Shown here piece after piece: positions 21,971 through 29,280 of a stretch of 38,359 bases of DNA. Source of the stretch: Sphaerosporella brunnea (Eukaryota > Ascomycota > Pezizomycetes > Pezizales > Pyronemataceae); contig VXIS01000399.1 in the NCBI GenBank assembly GCA_008704415.1, forward strand, positions 1 to 38,359, in the 5' to 3' direction. The notes beneath the pieces were generated by a model, which made no database searches, was not told the DNA's origin, and saw only the letters and a list, made by a program, of their open reading frames with translations. The stretch's first letter is position 1, and every line of letters starts with the position of its first letter. Position numbers and translations under genes: made by a program.

Positions 21971-22544
21971 CCTTGGTGCGCTTTTTTACCTGGTGCGTTT
22001 TCCTTCTGTATATTTCCTTAGAAGGGCCGCAGGCCCCGGTAGCGGGCCCGCTGTGGCCCGGGGGGTAGCATAGTCTCTTCTTTCTACATATGTCATGGCC
22101 GCAAGCGGCCGAATACAATATGATTAAAACAAAAAAACACAAAGAACGATTGTGCCAGTGGTGTAGATTAGGTATGTAGACTTACTCTACAGTGAGGTCA
22201 CCCGCAGAACTATACAGCGGCGTAAGGCCCAGAAAATTGTCGTCAACCTCCACCTCGATACCGCTGCTGGCGCACTGCAATGTGATGTATCCAAGTTGAA
22301 GTTTTGGTGGCATAACGTCGAATGTAGCTGTTGCTATGTTGGAGTCGCCATGAGCACAGAACGAAAAGCTGAGCAGTTGACTCTTTCCATCTTTTGCCAA
22401 TATGCTTAGACTTTCTCTCAAATGTTGTTCTGGAATATCTGGAGGAATCCCCGAGATGCGGACTGATGGCCACTTCCTAGGTGGAGGTCCATCGTTGGTG
22501 GATTTCGAAGCTGCTCTCGTGCCGAAAAGCCACTGCATCGCCAT
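13871..22544 (-). CDS. SesB-like alpha/beta hydrolase with ankyrin repeats; LINE in intron 1
   Basis: Five exons: 22544-22186, 15561-15336, 15276-15220, 15161-14889 and 14815-13871; 619 residues. All junctions keep frame. The SesB-type N-terminal domain seen in fungal NLR-like proteins is clear. It has VRISGIPPDIPEQHLRESL, then VDDNFLGLTPLY, DIIAVTGLAGHAFGSW (120-135), LRDWLPKAVPTARILTYGYD, GHSLGG with nucleophile Ser206, and GLMLFAVPSRG. It closes with GPKVMMVERSSA and IDADYFDIVKF, where relatives usually have His at the Tyr345 position. Five ankyrin repeats plus a partial one follow at about 395-605. No NACHT or NB-ARC domain lies between, unlike typical family members. Intron 1 was about 88 nt before a LINE inserted in antisense orientation; the other introns are 59, 58 and 73 nt. 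The biochemical role of SesB domains in heterokaryon-type immunity is inferred from the family. Confidence 0.85.
15600..15613. repeat. Left target-site duplication of full-length LINE
   Basis: AACACAAAGAACGA here recurs at 22136-22149. The first A may belong to the A-rich tail on the right side. Confidence 0.93.
16267..18048 (+). CDS. LINE ORF1, Gag-like RNA-binding protein with zinc knuckles
   Basis: 593 codons from the first in-frame ATG. The N-terminal third is rich in Pro, Ala and Lys (low complexity). The middle (about 260-450) contains RTLILGRDADTPLP and a globular region. The C-terminal part has CCHC zinc knuckles: CENCSGWGHLTHRC (459-472), CAHCSKDHRTDDHIC, then a Cys-rich stretch and CPNCQGVHSATDAAC. 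ORF1 proteins of this group bind the element RNA and form the particle that ORF2 works on. The stop TAA is directly followed by the ORF2 ATG. A compositionally similar frame at 16064-16234 (MDTFMCSSLEDPTDPIQTPL and on) lies just upstream, one frame over. The native start may therefore be there, with an indel in the C-rich stretch near 16220. Confidence 0.92.
   Translation: MPVPRLPPSSAPMSSNDKPIFNRGLISSNPSPVVPRKRRQLHAPSYVPSRDDEQDARFLAAITRTLEKISAANANDITAALLAHAARMDSIADALMARIVALEQTAATLSPRQNAPTVTVPSLDEDEAMTDAQHDTSRPAATDSLAASQHAVATPNGGQGPSNKKKGKEKGPRAQKAIDENEKTLLKRPAAAGPPPVTAPTSDPAAPHTTSRPSFFVAAMKPPQADTVRTDGSWTAVVRKAKKTAPTLNQTATPKPVAAKQELPQRLRTLILGRDADTPLPPAADYGFNMVRAVNNALSGAGAPGFCRIIKVTRNQRGTFTALAGYYASATQLCMFSEPILAAMRSVDPGIIAVSPNEEWIRVKVHSIDIQRYIGKLHMLRDELLTDNDGLAIPMNVHWLTSERDVRARMDAGAIRMSSVTFAIKDRSMAIRATQKGLFLADRHLKVELYTKAGPDALCENCSGWGHLTHRCESPPKCAHCSKDHRTDDHICNVKECEVCCKKKGSCCPHTKSALQCPNCQGVHSATDAACPTRKAAMQAAKAARNGSPGSDPATKPPTRLSSANATPIGPLKAIDTDNQPPLVPATPAAVAA
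18049..21903 (+). CDS. LINE ORF2: AP endonuclease, reverse transcriptase and RNase H
   Basis: 1284 residues without interruption. The APE-type endonuclease is at about 1-215: QNVN-like start (IQHNVNRSG), LLQEPP with Glu34, GDFNAH with Asp133, SDHALL with Asp208/His209. The reverse transcriptase is at about 430-720: AAGPDKLGP, VIPKPGKDD, HRVISLLCCLGKVIERV, LLMDVKGAFDHV, GLPQGSPVSPILF, and the active-site YADD at 668-671. RNase H is at about 973-1110: YTDGSRLEDG with Asp978, YDAELLGI with Glu1018, VFVDAQAAL with Asp1049, WTPGHKDVPGNEQAD. The C-terminal CCHC motif DDKCWWC...RGHLLKFC is at about 1203-1221. All catalytic residues are present. It makes the first nick and copies element RNA at the target. 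It probably translates by re-initiation after ORF1. Confidence 0.97.
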   Translation: MRCIQHNVNRSGPVLQACLEIAIRDKTDLILLQEPPSYRISHQGFRFYGSGRARVAIRIDSTVKFTVRSGLVSTGDVMVVDAVTPSGSHCRIVNVYDQFSYDALNNGFLRQRPSRLENWTNILGTGNIILAGDFNAHSIRWDPTCTANRNSSWLEALIDLHELTIWNDDTATCDRGANPAILDLTMSSAGLNIHNWSADAPGHATGSDHALLAWSCLDSHPSDSRTSKEVTGWDISGMTEEQQKDAECAWHRTSKRPPVQINDPTDRLDEEVNWISETLVGVLQEHAKPLRICARSKRWWNEDIDQLRRVLSSVKRSFRRRQGTTQQAVKNARRSLRAAIRRAKREHWSSFLQHAGPDDTWKALRYANGAAATATGGGGSLSGQDGTTAMTVAEKSAMMAKQAFPPPPNDNWSGNELNDLGHDVLVGEEEIEQACWAQASRSAAGPDKLGPPAVRLVWKWHREGFIALVRACVWQGYQPKPWRQATGVVIPKPGKDDYSQARSHRVISLLCCLGKVIERVVTGRLVKAAESGSWLHQGQFGSRNGRAAVDAVAVLMDHTQMAWQDQRIVGVLLMDVKGAFDHVSKAVLIRRLVKLNAPHSLIRWTASFMDDRWVRMKVEGQLSDPLVIRTGLPQGSPVSPILFAIYLSGLFATVEAQMGNADAFALSYADDVAWVATGDNVAAVTETLNACAAASLRWADDNAVAFDVGKTEALLLTRKRKLPAMTLSVAGSAVPYNKHATRWLGVFLDSKLTLLHHHNVRMGKARTAEARIKSLTGKLGLCPENVRRIQVAAVQSVALYGSELWYDGSHKGRLAEVQKMINRQARAILGALPTTALGPLVCEAGLTNADTLLAHRRRRFACRLAITPDGNLAGDRIRSAMAIATSGKEGQGHVTTAKRLLRYVAKNAFDEPATHPPPVTLGAKLAAAIPGQPTVIETFVAICDVPRGRVVIELENDALEKAKRWQEPTGSAIAVYTDGSRLEDGYCGYAAVTRGTKECQWIGTSRYIGSNKEAYDAELLGIAAGLKLAFHHLPKKAATSSGTVRVFVDAQAALRRLQNAEPGPGQWIVPKIARAEDAIWDAGWTTEFRWTPGHKDVPGNEQADCLAKEAASHQSPTEASEVLNTTSLAHIARNVTLAKQQDRVAWLRKHCAKRYYKTRRFKPNRVATKASKAVASRFYQLRLNKAPMAPYLLWTNRRTDDKCWWCDSGAKQTRGHLLKFCKRWKAEQMELWKAVKDATKDGGAKRRWPSTSVVDLLADDRCTEAVLNFLHATKIGHWPDKGTM
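21918..21970 (+). repeat. 53-nt poly(T) tract inside the LINE 3' UTR
   Basis: An uninterrupted T run on the element's sense strand, 15 nt after the ORF2 stop. The older LINE copy lacks it at the equivalent place (around 11610). It could be an expansion or an assembly-sensitive homopolymer. Confidence 0.9.
22097..22110 (+). promoter_or_regulatory. Conserved 3' stem-loop of the LINE
   Basis: GGCCG, a four-base loop CAAG and CGGCC form a 5-bp GC stem about 25 nt before the A-rich tail. The identical hairpin is at 11740-11753 in the truncated copy. In other LINEs such 3' hairpins are bound by the reverse transcriptase; this role is inferred here. Confidence 0.6.
22136..22149. repeat. Right target-site duplication of full-length LINE
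   Basis: Exact partner of the 14-mer at 15600-15613. The sequence then resumes the interrupted intron. Confidence 0.93.
22186..22544 (-). CDS. Exon 1 of the hydrolase-ankyrin gene, cut off from exon 2 by the LINE
   Basis: This 359-nt exon encodes residues 1-119 plus two bases. The ATG at 22544 starts MAMQWLFGTRAASK. The segment VRISGIPPDIPEQHLRESL, then LLSFSF, then VDDNFLGLTPLY is the usual lead-in to DIIAVTGLAGHAFGSW of SesB-like proteins, and that continuation is found at 15561 downward. The donor GTAAGT lies at 22185-22180. Joining GA with C at 15561 makes the expected Asp codon. Read alone it would look like a short hypothetical gene. Confidence 0.85.
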
Positions 22545-24590
22545 GATCTAGACAGGGAGCCGGCGGTGGTGCTTGTGAGGAGGGGAGGTTCGGGTTCCAG
22601 ATGGGCATTGTGTGCGCACTTTATTCACGGCTGCCTAGATCTGCCTTGGCGCAATATGTGACAGCGCGCTACAGATTTGGAAGGAGTTATTGCTTTTTCT
22701 TTTGGTGGTGATGCCAGAGTGGTACATGGCCAGGGCGTAAATACGTCTACAACTTAATGATCAAGCCTATACGGAGATTCTTCCATCGGGTCACTTCCTT
22801 TGTAATCAGTAGGTACACGTATGTAGTTACCTACCCATATTCTCATCCATCCCAGGCGTTCAGTCCGATGGCTTCTCCTGACTCATTATGCGAAGGTGGC
22901 GACGGGCTATTTCCAAAGACCAAATACTTCGCATCCAAAGGTTGTATATTACGTTTTTGGCTCTCATTGCAAAATACGGGTGTTCATGGGCCGCGCATGC
23001 AATTTTGCTTTAAAACATTTGTCAGCTACGGTCACGAAGACACGGCCATTCCAGAAACCTAAATAGAAGCTAGATTTTCGCCTAAAAGGGAGCGGACATC
23101 AAAAAGGGCAACGTTGCAACCCATATGATCTCTATATATTTAAGTACCTATGCTATGGTACCGGAATCCTAAAACCTGCCCTGGGGGTCCAGTCCTCTTG
23201 CCGATCAACTAAACCTATTAGGGAAGACTCGAATGATGTGATGTGGTGCCGCAGTGAGGCCCCGGGAATCCATTACCAGCTCATAAAACCACCAAAACTG
23301 ATCCGCTTACCACGATTTTTGATTTGGAAGAATGCACTTTTAACTCTCTATCCAGCGCTGCAATCGTTGGGTGACCGCCGTGGGGGTTTGGGATTTTGGA
23401 TTGGCGTGAGGGGGGGCGCTGGGGCCGGAGAAACACCACTTCCTCGAGCGCCCAGCGTTGAGTGCTCGCGAAGGAGCGCAATTGAACGTGAATGGACGCA
23501 GCTGAATGCGCGCACTCACCGTGACTCACGGGCAAGTTAATCACTTGATATCACTCGAAAGTTCTGAAGATGGCTAGACAGCCTCAGCCGGAAGTGGTTT
23601 AGTACCGGGACCAGCTCCACCTAAACCCTAACCCACTGCAAAATTACCTCCCACTGCTCCTACCCCATTAGCATTTGAATTATTTTCGCTCCGTAAAATC
23701 CATCTATCCTTATGTATCTACAAATTTACAAAGCGTTTTGTCGCTATTTTTTTGTTGTGGTAGAGTTGAGAGCCGCGTTAAATATGGTGTTTTCGGCGGC
23801 GAAGGAGGATTCCGGTACCATAGCACCGTATTTTTTGGAGCGAAAGGTTGTATTTTCGGGAAGGCAACAGTGTTTTGAAGCAACCTTTTCCTCCAGCGAG
23901 TGATGGGCTCGCCTCAGTACGACTGCCAAATATCCAGTTTTAGGAACGCGAGTTGGGTGGGGCTTCATCCACCGAAATCCAAGTCCCAGCGGCTTACACA
24001 TTCCCTAACCCTCGAAAAATCTCAACTTTTGCATAAGGCGCCCTGCCTTTCGCCGTCCCAGCTCGACCAATGATGGGGCTTTGATCGCAAATTTACGTCG
24101 TGTGGATAATTCCTAGGACGCAGCCGAGTCATTGCTGCCGTCGTGTGCTCTCATCCTTCCAAATATACGGACTCAGTCCTAACGTTAGCTCCAGAATAAT
24201 ATATCTCGAGTCGAACTGTACGCTACAGGTATCGCGAAAGCTGAAGAACGCCAAAGTGGAAGTTGAAAATTGGAGTGGCACCGGAGGTGGCGCAGTGACT
24301 GCTCACCTGATCCAACAGAGTATTGTGCACTGATAAATAATGCTTTACGTCTTCTTGACATCTATCGTTCGCAGTTTCGTTTCTCTCTGAGGAAAGTAAG
24401 CGAACTTATGATTCGAAATTAATTTGCTCAACCAACCACAATTTGAATTTGAATCAACCAAACTCGGAAATCAAAGAAGGCCGAAAAAGAATGGCATGAT
24501 ATTGACGTGGTCCTGACCGAGTCACTACATTCTGCGGAATCCCCCACAGTGCTTGCATTGCAAAGCTGTTGAGATTATTCAGGTCTTGAC
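22545..24590. other. Upstream flank and intergenic, no gene recognised
   Basis: The left part should hold the promoter of the hydrolase-ankyrin gene. The rest has only short frames. A CCTAAACCCTAACCCAC word near 23618-23635 resembles the inner TIR of the MITE at 27320-27547. Confidence 0.5.
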
Positions 24591-24592
24591 TA

Positions 24593-24812
24593 CCGTAAAA
24601 ACTCGGATAAAAGATACCCCCCCCCCAGATTTGGTTAGCGGCAAATAATTGCCTTATAGGGAAACTTTTAAGCTTACGAAGGAGGGTTTTTGCTTACAAA
24701 GGAGGGTTTTTGTTTTTTACTGACTTCCTTTTGGAGACATTAACTTCCCTACAAGGCAATTATTTGCCGCTAACCAAATCTGGGGGGGTATCTTTTATCC
24801 GAGTTTTTACGG
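24593..24812. mobile_element. 220-bp MITE with ~70-bp terminal inverted repeats (Tc1/mariner-like)
   Basis: The ends CCGTAAAAACTCGGATAAAA are inverted copies at both sides, flanked by TA (24591-24592 and 24813-24814). The inverted match extends about 70 bp inward, through AGATTTGGTTAGCGGCAAAT and AATTGCCTT. It differs mainly in the C/G run (10 versus 7) and one base. The core has two direct copies of GCTTACNAAGGAGGGTTTTT. There is no coding capacity, so it must rely on a transposase elsewhere. TA duplication and end sequence suggest a Tc1/mariner-type MITE. Confidence 0.92.
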
Positions 24813-25290
24813 TATAAGGCGTAGAAGGGCTTCATGCGCGATAGATATATATAGCTAGAAACACAACCCATTCTTTTTTTTCTCAATCTCGACGCGCCTG
24901 CTGCTGCTGAAGCGCCTTGCTTCGAATTATGCTTTGGTAGGACCTAGGAAACCTTAGGCAGAGGGGAATGACATTCGCTGTAGTTGCCCCCGCAGCTTGG
25001 AAGTCCCTAAAAACCTCCGGCCGAATTTGAAGGTGATCGTGAAAAGATCGCATCTTTTTGACCAGAATTCGAACCTGGACCCAATTTCATTCAGTAGCCA
25101 GGCCAGCCACCCATGCCAGTTATATATTTTGGTATCTTTATATGCTGATAGCGGATCGCGGAGTCGGATCTGCCCTCAAATTACCCCTAGCTTGGAAACC
25201 CAAAGCTTCGAGCCAACCCTGTGATCCCACTCCGGGTCGATGAGCATTGCATTGTAGCTGAGAAGTACCGATCAAAGAACTCACTCGCAC

Positions 25291-25625
25291 GATGTCAAAA
25301 TGCAAATGCCCGGCTCCATCATTATATTCCAACGACAACAGGACCCCCCCCCCCCCCCACACACACACACACAATCCCTCAACAACCCCTCCCTGCAAAT
25401 GCCCGGATTCATCAACCAAAAAGCCCCTTTATCGTGATGTCTTTGACAATCTGTGAGAACCACGATTAGCCTTCGTGACGTATTGGCATGGACACACCTA
25501 CCTCCAGGGATTCGACCCAGGACTCCCAACAACCCGTAAAAACCCCTCCTTGCGACTGCCCGGATCCATCAACCAAAAAAAACCCGCACAACTCCCAACA
25601 ACCCGTGCACAGCCCCCGCCCCCCG
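25291..25625. repeat. Diverged short repeats and C/CA tract
   Basis: Similar words recur: TGCAAATGCCCGG, ATGCCCGGATTCATCAACC versus CTGCCCGGATCCATCAACC, and ACTCCCAACAACCCGT twice. A run of 15 C (25344-25358) and a CA tract follow one another. It looks like a degenerate tandem array next to the 177-bp repeat. Confidence 0.6.
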
Positions 25626-25649
25626 TCCCCCCGGTAGTACCACTCTAGT

Positions 25650-26740
25650 GAGCCGAATACTCATCGATAAAGACGGCCTGACACAGGCAACGTCGATAAA
25701 GATGGGCTCTCACCGGCATCCTCATCGATAAAGACGGCCTGACAGAGGTAACGCCGATAAAGATGGCCTATCTCAGGCAACGGAATCCTCATCAATAAAG
25801 ACGACCTTGCACAGGTTACGCCGGTAAAGGCGCCCTGACACAGGCACCATCGATGCCTAACAGGCAACATCGATAAAGATGGGCTCTCACCGGCATCCTC
25901 ATCGATAAAGACGGCCTGACAGAGGTAACGCCGATAAAGATGGCCTATCTCAGGCAACGGAATCCTCATCAATAAAGACGACCTTGCACAGGTTACGCCG
26001 GTAAAGGCGCCCTGACACAGGCACCATCGATGCCTAACAGGCAACATCGATAAGGATGGGCTCTTACCGGCATCCTCATCGATAAAGACGGCCTGACAGA
26101 GGTAACGCCGACAAAGATGGCCTATCTCAGGCAACGGAATCCTCATCAATAAAGACGACCTTGCACAGGTTACGCCGGTAAAGGCGCCCTGACACAGGCA
26201 CCATCGATGCCTAACAGGCAACATCGATAAAGATGGGCTCTTACCGGCATCCTCATCGATAAAGACGGCCTGACAGAGGTAACGCCGATAAAGATGGCCT
26301 ATCTCAGGCAACGGAATCCTCATCAATAAAGACGACCTTGCACAGGTTACGCCGGTAAAGGCGCCCTGACACAGGCACCATCGATGCCTAACAGGCAACA
26401 TCGATAAGGATGGGCTCTCACCGGCATCCTCATCGATAAAGACGGCCTGACAGAGGTAACGCCGATAAAGATGGCCTATCTCAGGCAACGGAATCCTCAT
26501 CAATAAAGACGACCTTGCACAGGTTACGCCGGTAAAGGCGCCCTGACACAGGCACCATCGATGCCTAACAGGCAACATCGATAAGGATGGGCTCTCACCG
26601 GCATCCTCATCGATAAAGACGGCCTGACAGAGGTAACGCCGATAAAGATGGCCTATCGCAGGCAACGGAATCCTCATCAATAAAGACGACCTTGCACAGG
26701 CAACGTCGATGCCTAACAGGCAACATCGATAAAGATGGGC
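25650..26740. repeat. 177-bp higher-order tandem repeat (minisatellite)
   Basis: The landmark CATCCTCATCGATAAAGACG occurs at 25717, 25894, 26071, 26248, 26425 and 26602, exactly 177 bp apart. There are five full units plus partial ends. The last unit lacks about 40 bp. Each unit is itself built from about 25-35-bp subunits around ATCGATAAAGATGGGC-like and CTGACAGAGG/GCACAGG-like words. Units differ by only a few substitutions (for example GATAAAGA/GATAAGGA), so they are recent or homogenised. Because 177 is 59 codons, a 339-codon frame stays open on the minus strand. It reads as a repeat artefact rather than a gene. Confidence 0.95.
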
Positions 26741-26857
26741 GGGCTCGCACAGGCAATGGGAATGTGATAATCATGGTGGGAAACAACATCTGTTTAGGTA
26801 GCTTGAGGCAGTTAGCTACTGCAAACGAACTCGGAACGAGACATGCCATTTATTGGG

Positions 26858-27395
26858 TCAGAGAGACCCACCAGTAACGGGGAAAACGGAAATTGGCAAA
26901 CCTCGAACATCCAAAGACGACTCCGTATAATCGCCCAGCAAGTCAAAGTTGCATGTATCTTTCAAATCCTCTTCGTCCTCTTCGGCAATCGATGCCGTAG
27001 GAGCAATCTCCCCGTAGGCACACGGGCCACATCGCATATGCACTGATCTAATTAGTCTATTGGGAAACAAAAGCTCAGATCGGTGAGAATCTTTATGTTT
27101 GGTCAGTAGCTCGGCAAGTTCTGCATTTACAGTCGCGATTTGAAGAGGTAGGAGGCTGTTCGTCGACGTCGCGACGAGGGGATTTCGATGGTCGGCCCCG
27201 AGGCGTTTGGACTTCGATGATTTTTGGCGTCTCTGCATCGTGGAAGGTGGGAGGTTGGATGATATTTATCGAGCGGGGCCGATGGCACTGAAGAAGACAC
27301 GAGGCAAGTACCATACTCAGGGGGTTTTTAAGTCTTGGGCACCTGAAAACCCTAACCCACACACGCCCCACCAAAAAAACGGCAACGCAAAACAC
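26858..27395 (-). other. Possible small gene or exon remnants with an AT-hook-like motif
   Basis: Two overlapping minus-strand frames look less random than their surroundings. 27395-27093 has TPRGRPSKSPRR, an AT-hook-like core. 27238-26858 has NAELAELLTKHKD and an acidic AEEDEEDLKD segment. No convincing splice joins them and no family was recognised. The second MITE lies just upstream at 27320-27547. It could be chance. Confidence 0.2.
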
Positions 27396-27547
27396 ATCAT
27401 CGCAAAGAAAAACAGACTCTCGACTTGTCTATGGCAAAATTTTCGAGGGGGCTTTTGCATTGATTTTGAGAGCCAGTGGAAATAGTGATTTTTCGTTCTG
27501 AGGCTGTGGGTTAGGGTTTTAGGTGTCCCAACACGTAAAAATCCCCC
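27320..27547. mobile_element. 228-bp MITE with ~43-bp imperfect inverted ends
   Basis: The left end GGGGGTTTTTAAGTCTTGGG and the inverted right end GGGGGATTTTTACGTGTTGG match over about 43 bp with a few differences. The match ends inward in CCCTAACCCACA, which contains a telomere-repeat-like CCCTAACCC. The right flank is TA; the left flank is CA, possibly a mutated TA duplication. It is non-coding. Confidence 0.82.
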
Positions 27548-27549
27548 TA

Positions 27550-29280
27550 GTAGACGCGCAGACAACAAAGCTGACCACACACACACACGTGCATGGTGAT
27601 TGCCCGCCAATCAGGCTTGTCTTATCGACCTCTTAGAGTAGTATGTATCAGCTCCATTATGAGTATCACACTGTGGGTCGTAGGTGATATGCGGTTTCCC
27701 GGCGAAACAAAGGATTCCTTCCCGAAAGCGTGACTCACTCCAGGCTGTAATCCAGTTGGAGGCAGCGAGTACGTGGATATTATACTCTGGGTCACACGCG
27801 GGCGAGTTTGTGGCAGGTTTGTGTGTATGCAAAGTGCTGTAGAGTACTACCAGGGCTGGCTTCTACAGGGCGTCACTGCTGCACCAAACGAGATCTATCT
27901 CAACGCCGTATGTATGTTTTTTTACAAATATATCAAACCAAGGCAAAGAATCGCCGTGAGACAGACGGGAGCACAGCGATAATTAGTTCGCATGAGCACC
28001 TCCGCATTCCACCCAGGTGTAGATCTCATATATAGCGTTCACTCATTTATACGCAGATTTTGGTCTGGTGCAGGATTTCATGAGATAGTGAGCCGAATGC
28101 ACTGCAGGGGGTGTCACAGGGAATCACTCGGCCAAAAAACCGGGCCGCGTTGGCTTATTAAACAGCCGACCCAGCTGCTCCAGCTTTCGGCCCAGCCACT
28201 GGAAGCCTACCCGTCGCTCTATTGGGGCCGAACAGAGCGATCACCTATCCGCTGAATTTCCTTGTTTCGACAGCAATGTTAGCGTCCTATCGTCGCCAAA
28301 TCGACCGTTGCTATAGACAGCTGTTCTATTCATTGGATCTATCCAGTACGAATAAATGGCCCGGCCTCCGGCCGGGAAGTTATTTGTATTCACTCAGCGA
28401 CGGGCGGCTTCAAGTTTCCTGTGCTCTCATCTCTGCCAATACAGCATAAATGCATACTAAAATACCCCATCCAGTGCCATCTGACTGCGACCAACCTGTA
28501 ATCCATTCCAGTGATCTGTCTCCCAGTGTACATACCGCCGCCAATGGATCTGCCAAATCCAGGGCTGGACCGAATTTAACGGCGTTGCTGCCCTCTAGCA
28601 GTCATGATACCGCTTCCCATAACATAAACGGGAACGCCGCTAAGCATGCCCGCCATGCCCATTTAACGATACTGTTGCGTTCCATCAGTGCCGCTCTCAA
28701 CATGACCGGGCCCATCTGATGATGCTCGACGTCAGTACTGCTTCTGGGAACCACCATCATGGAGTATAAACATCTTGGGATTGGGAAAGTCCTTGCAGTT
28801 ACACGAAAGTTGGAAAGCATGGTGGATACGGCGTGAGTGATGGACCGTGTATCCGTGCAGCGGTAGGCAGCGAAAGTTGCAAGAGTCCGACAGATTATGT
28901 CCTACGGATGGCGGCGAAGGTGCTACGCTAACCTTAGTTGGCAATACAGACTAGTTTATTTCCTAAAGCATAGAGAGAGCTTTCCATGTGGAACACATAC
29001 TGTAAAGAAGAAACTAAAATACCCGTCGGTGTGATATGATCTCGGCGAGATCTGCGGAGAACAATGTGTCGGCTCACCGTGTGGATGTCGGATGTCTGAG
29101 CAACAACGACCGCAATTACAGGTGCTTAGCACTCTGTCTCCCTCTTGCATGGCCCCCCAAGTCTGCCGCCACCAAGACTGCCGACGGGTGCTCTGACCGC
29201 AGGTAACGGTAACGTCCCAGCGCCTTGGACGAAAACCGCCGTCATAGTTAAACGCTTCCCCTCCCTCCTCTCGCGTTATA
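27550..29280. other. Intergenic; one strong hairpin
   Basis: No recognised gene. The main structure is the hairpin at 28347-28388. A short frame near 28759-28833 ends at a GTGAGT donor-like site and could be an upstream exon of the remnant at 29281-30179, but this is not supported further. Confidence 0.45.
28347..28388. repeat. 42-nt inverted repeat (strong hairpin)
   Basis: TACGAATAAATGGCCCGGCC, three bases, then the inverted partner ending TTATTTGTA. The inner 7 bp (CCCGGCC/GGCCGGG) pair perfectly and the outer arms pair with few mismatches. No gene borders it. Confidence 0.75.

Larger units (their letters stand above)
15614..22135 (+). mobile_element. Full-length Tad1/I-like non-LTR retrotransposon (LINE)
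   Basis: A 6.5-kb element bounded by a 14-bp TSD. Order: 5' UTR with a GGAAAA/TTTTCC hairpin (15814-15845), ORF1 with zinc knuckles, ORF2 with endonuclease, reverse transcriptase and RNase H, then a 3' UTR ending in an A-rich tail (GATTAAAACAAAAAA). ORF2 is intact over 1284 codons and GC-rich, with no sign of C-to-T decay (RIP), so the insertion looks young. It sits antisense inside intron 1 of the hydrolase-ankyrin gene. The clade assignment rests on domain order and the CWWC...H...C end; the exact family was not determined. Confidence 0.95.
15562..22185 (-). other. Intron 1 with nested LINE (6624 nt)
   Basis: The donor is GTAAGT (22185-22180). The branch site CTGAC lies near 15576-15580 and the acceptor is AAATAG (AG at 15563-15562). 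The LINE and its TSD add 6536 nt, so the original intron was 88 nt. The insertion lies between donor and branch site and leaves both intact. Confidence 0.85.

Noticed and set aside
23022..23050. CAGCTACGGTCA word identical to the start of the 5S gene
   Set aside because: Only about 13 bases match and the internal promoter boxes are missing.
25066..25110. tRNA-like T-arm (TTCGAA loop) on the minus strand
   Set aside because: No matching acceptor stem or anticodon arm at the required distance.
25291..25460. CRISPR-like spaced repeats
   Set aside because: Repeats are diverged and irregularly spaced, and the organism is eukaryotic; treated as degenerate tandem repeats.
25661..26680. 339-codon open frame on the minus strand
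   Set aside because: It coincides with the 177-bp tandem array and translates to a 59-residue repetition with no family resemblance; the frame is open because the unit length is a multiple of three.
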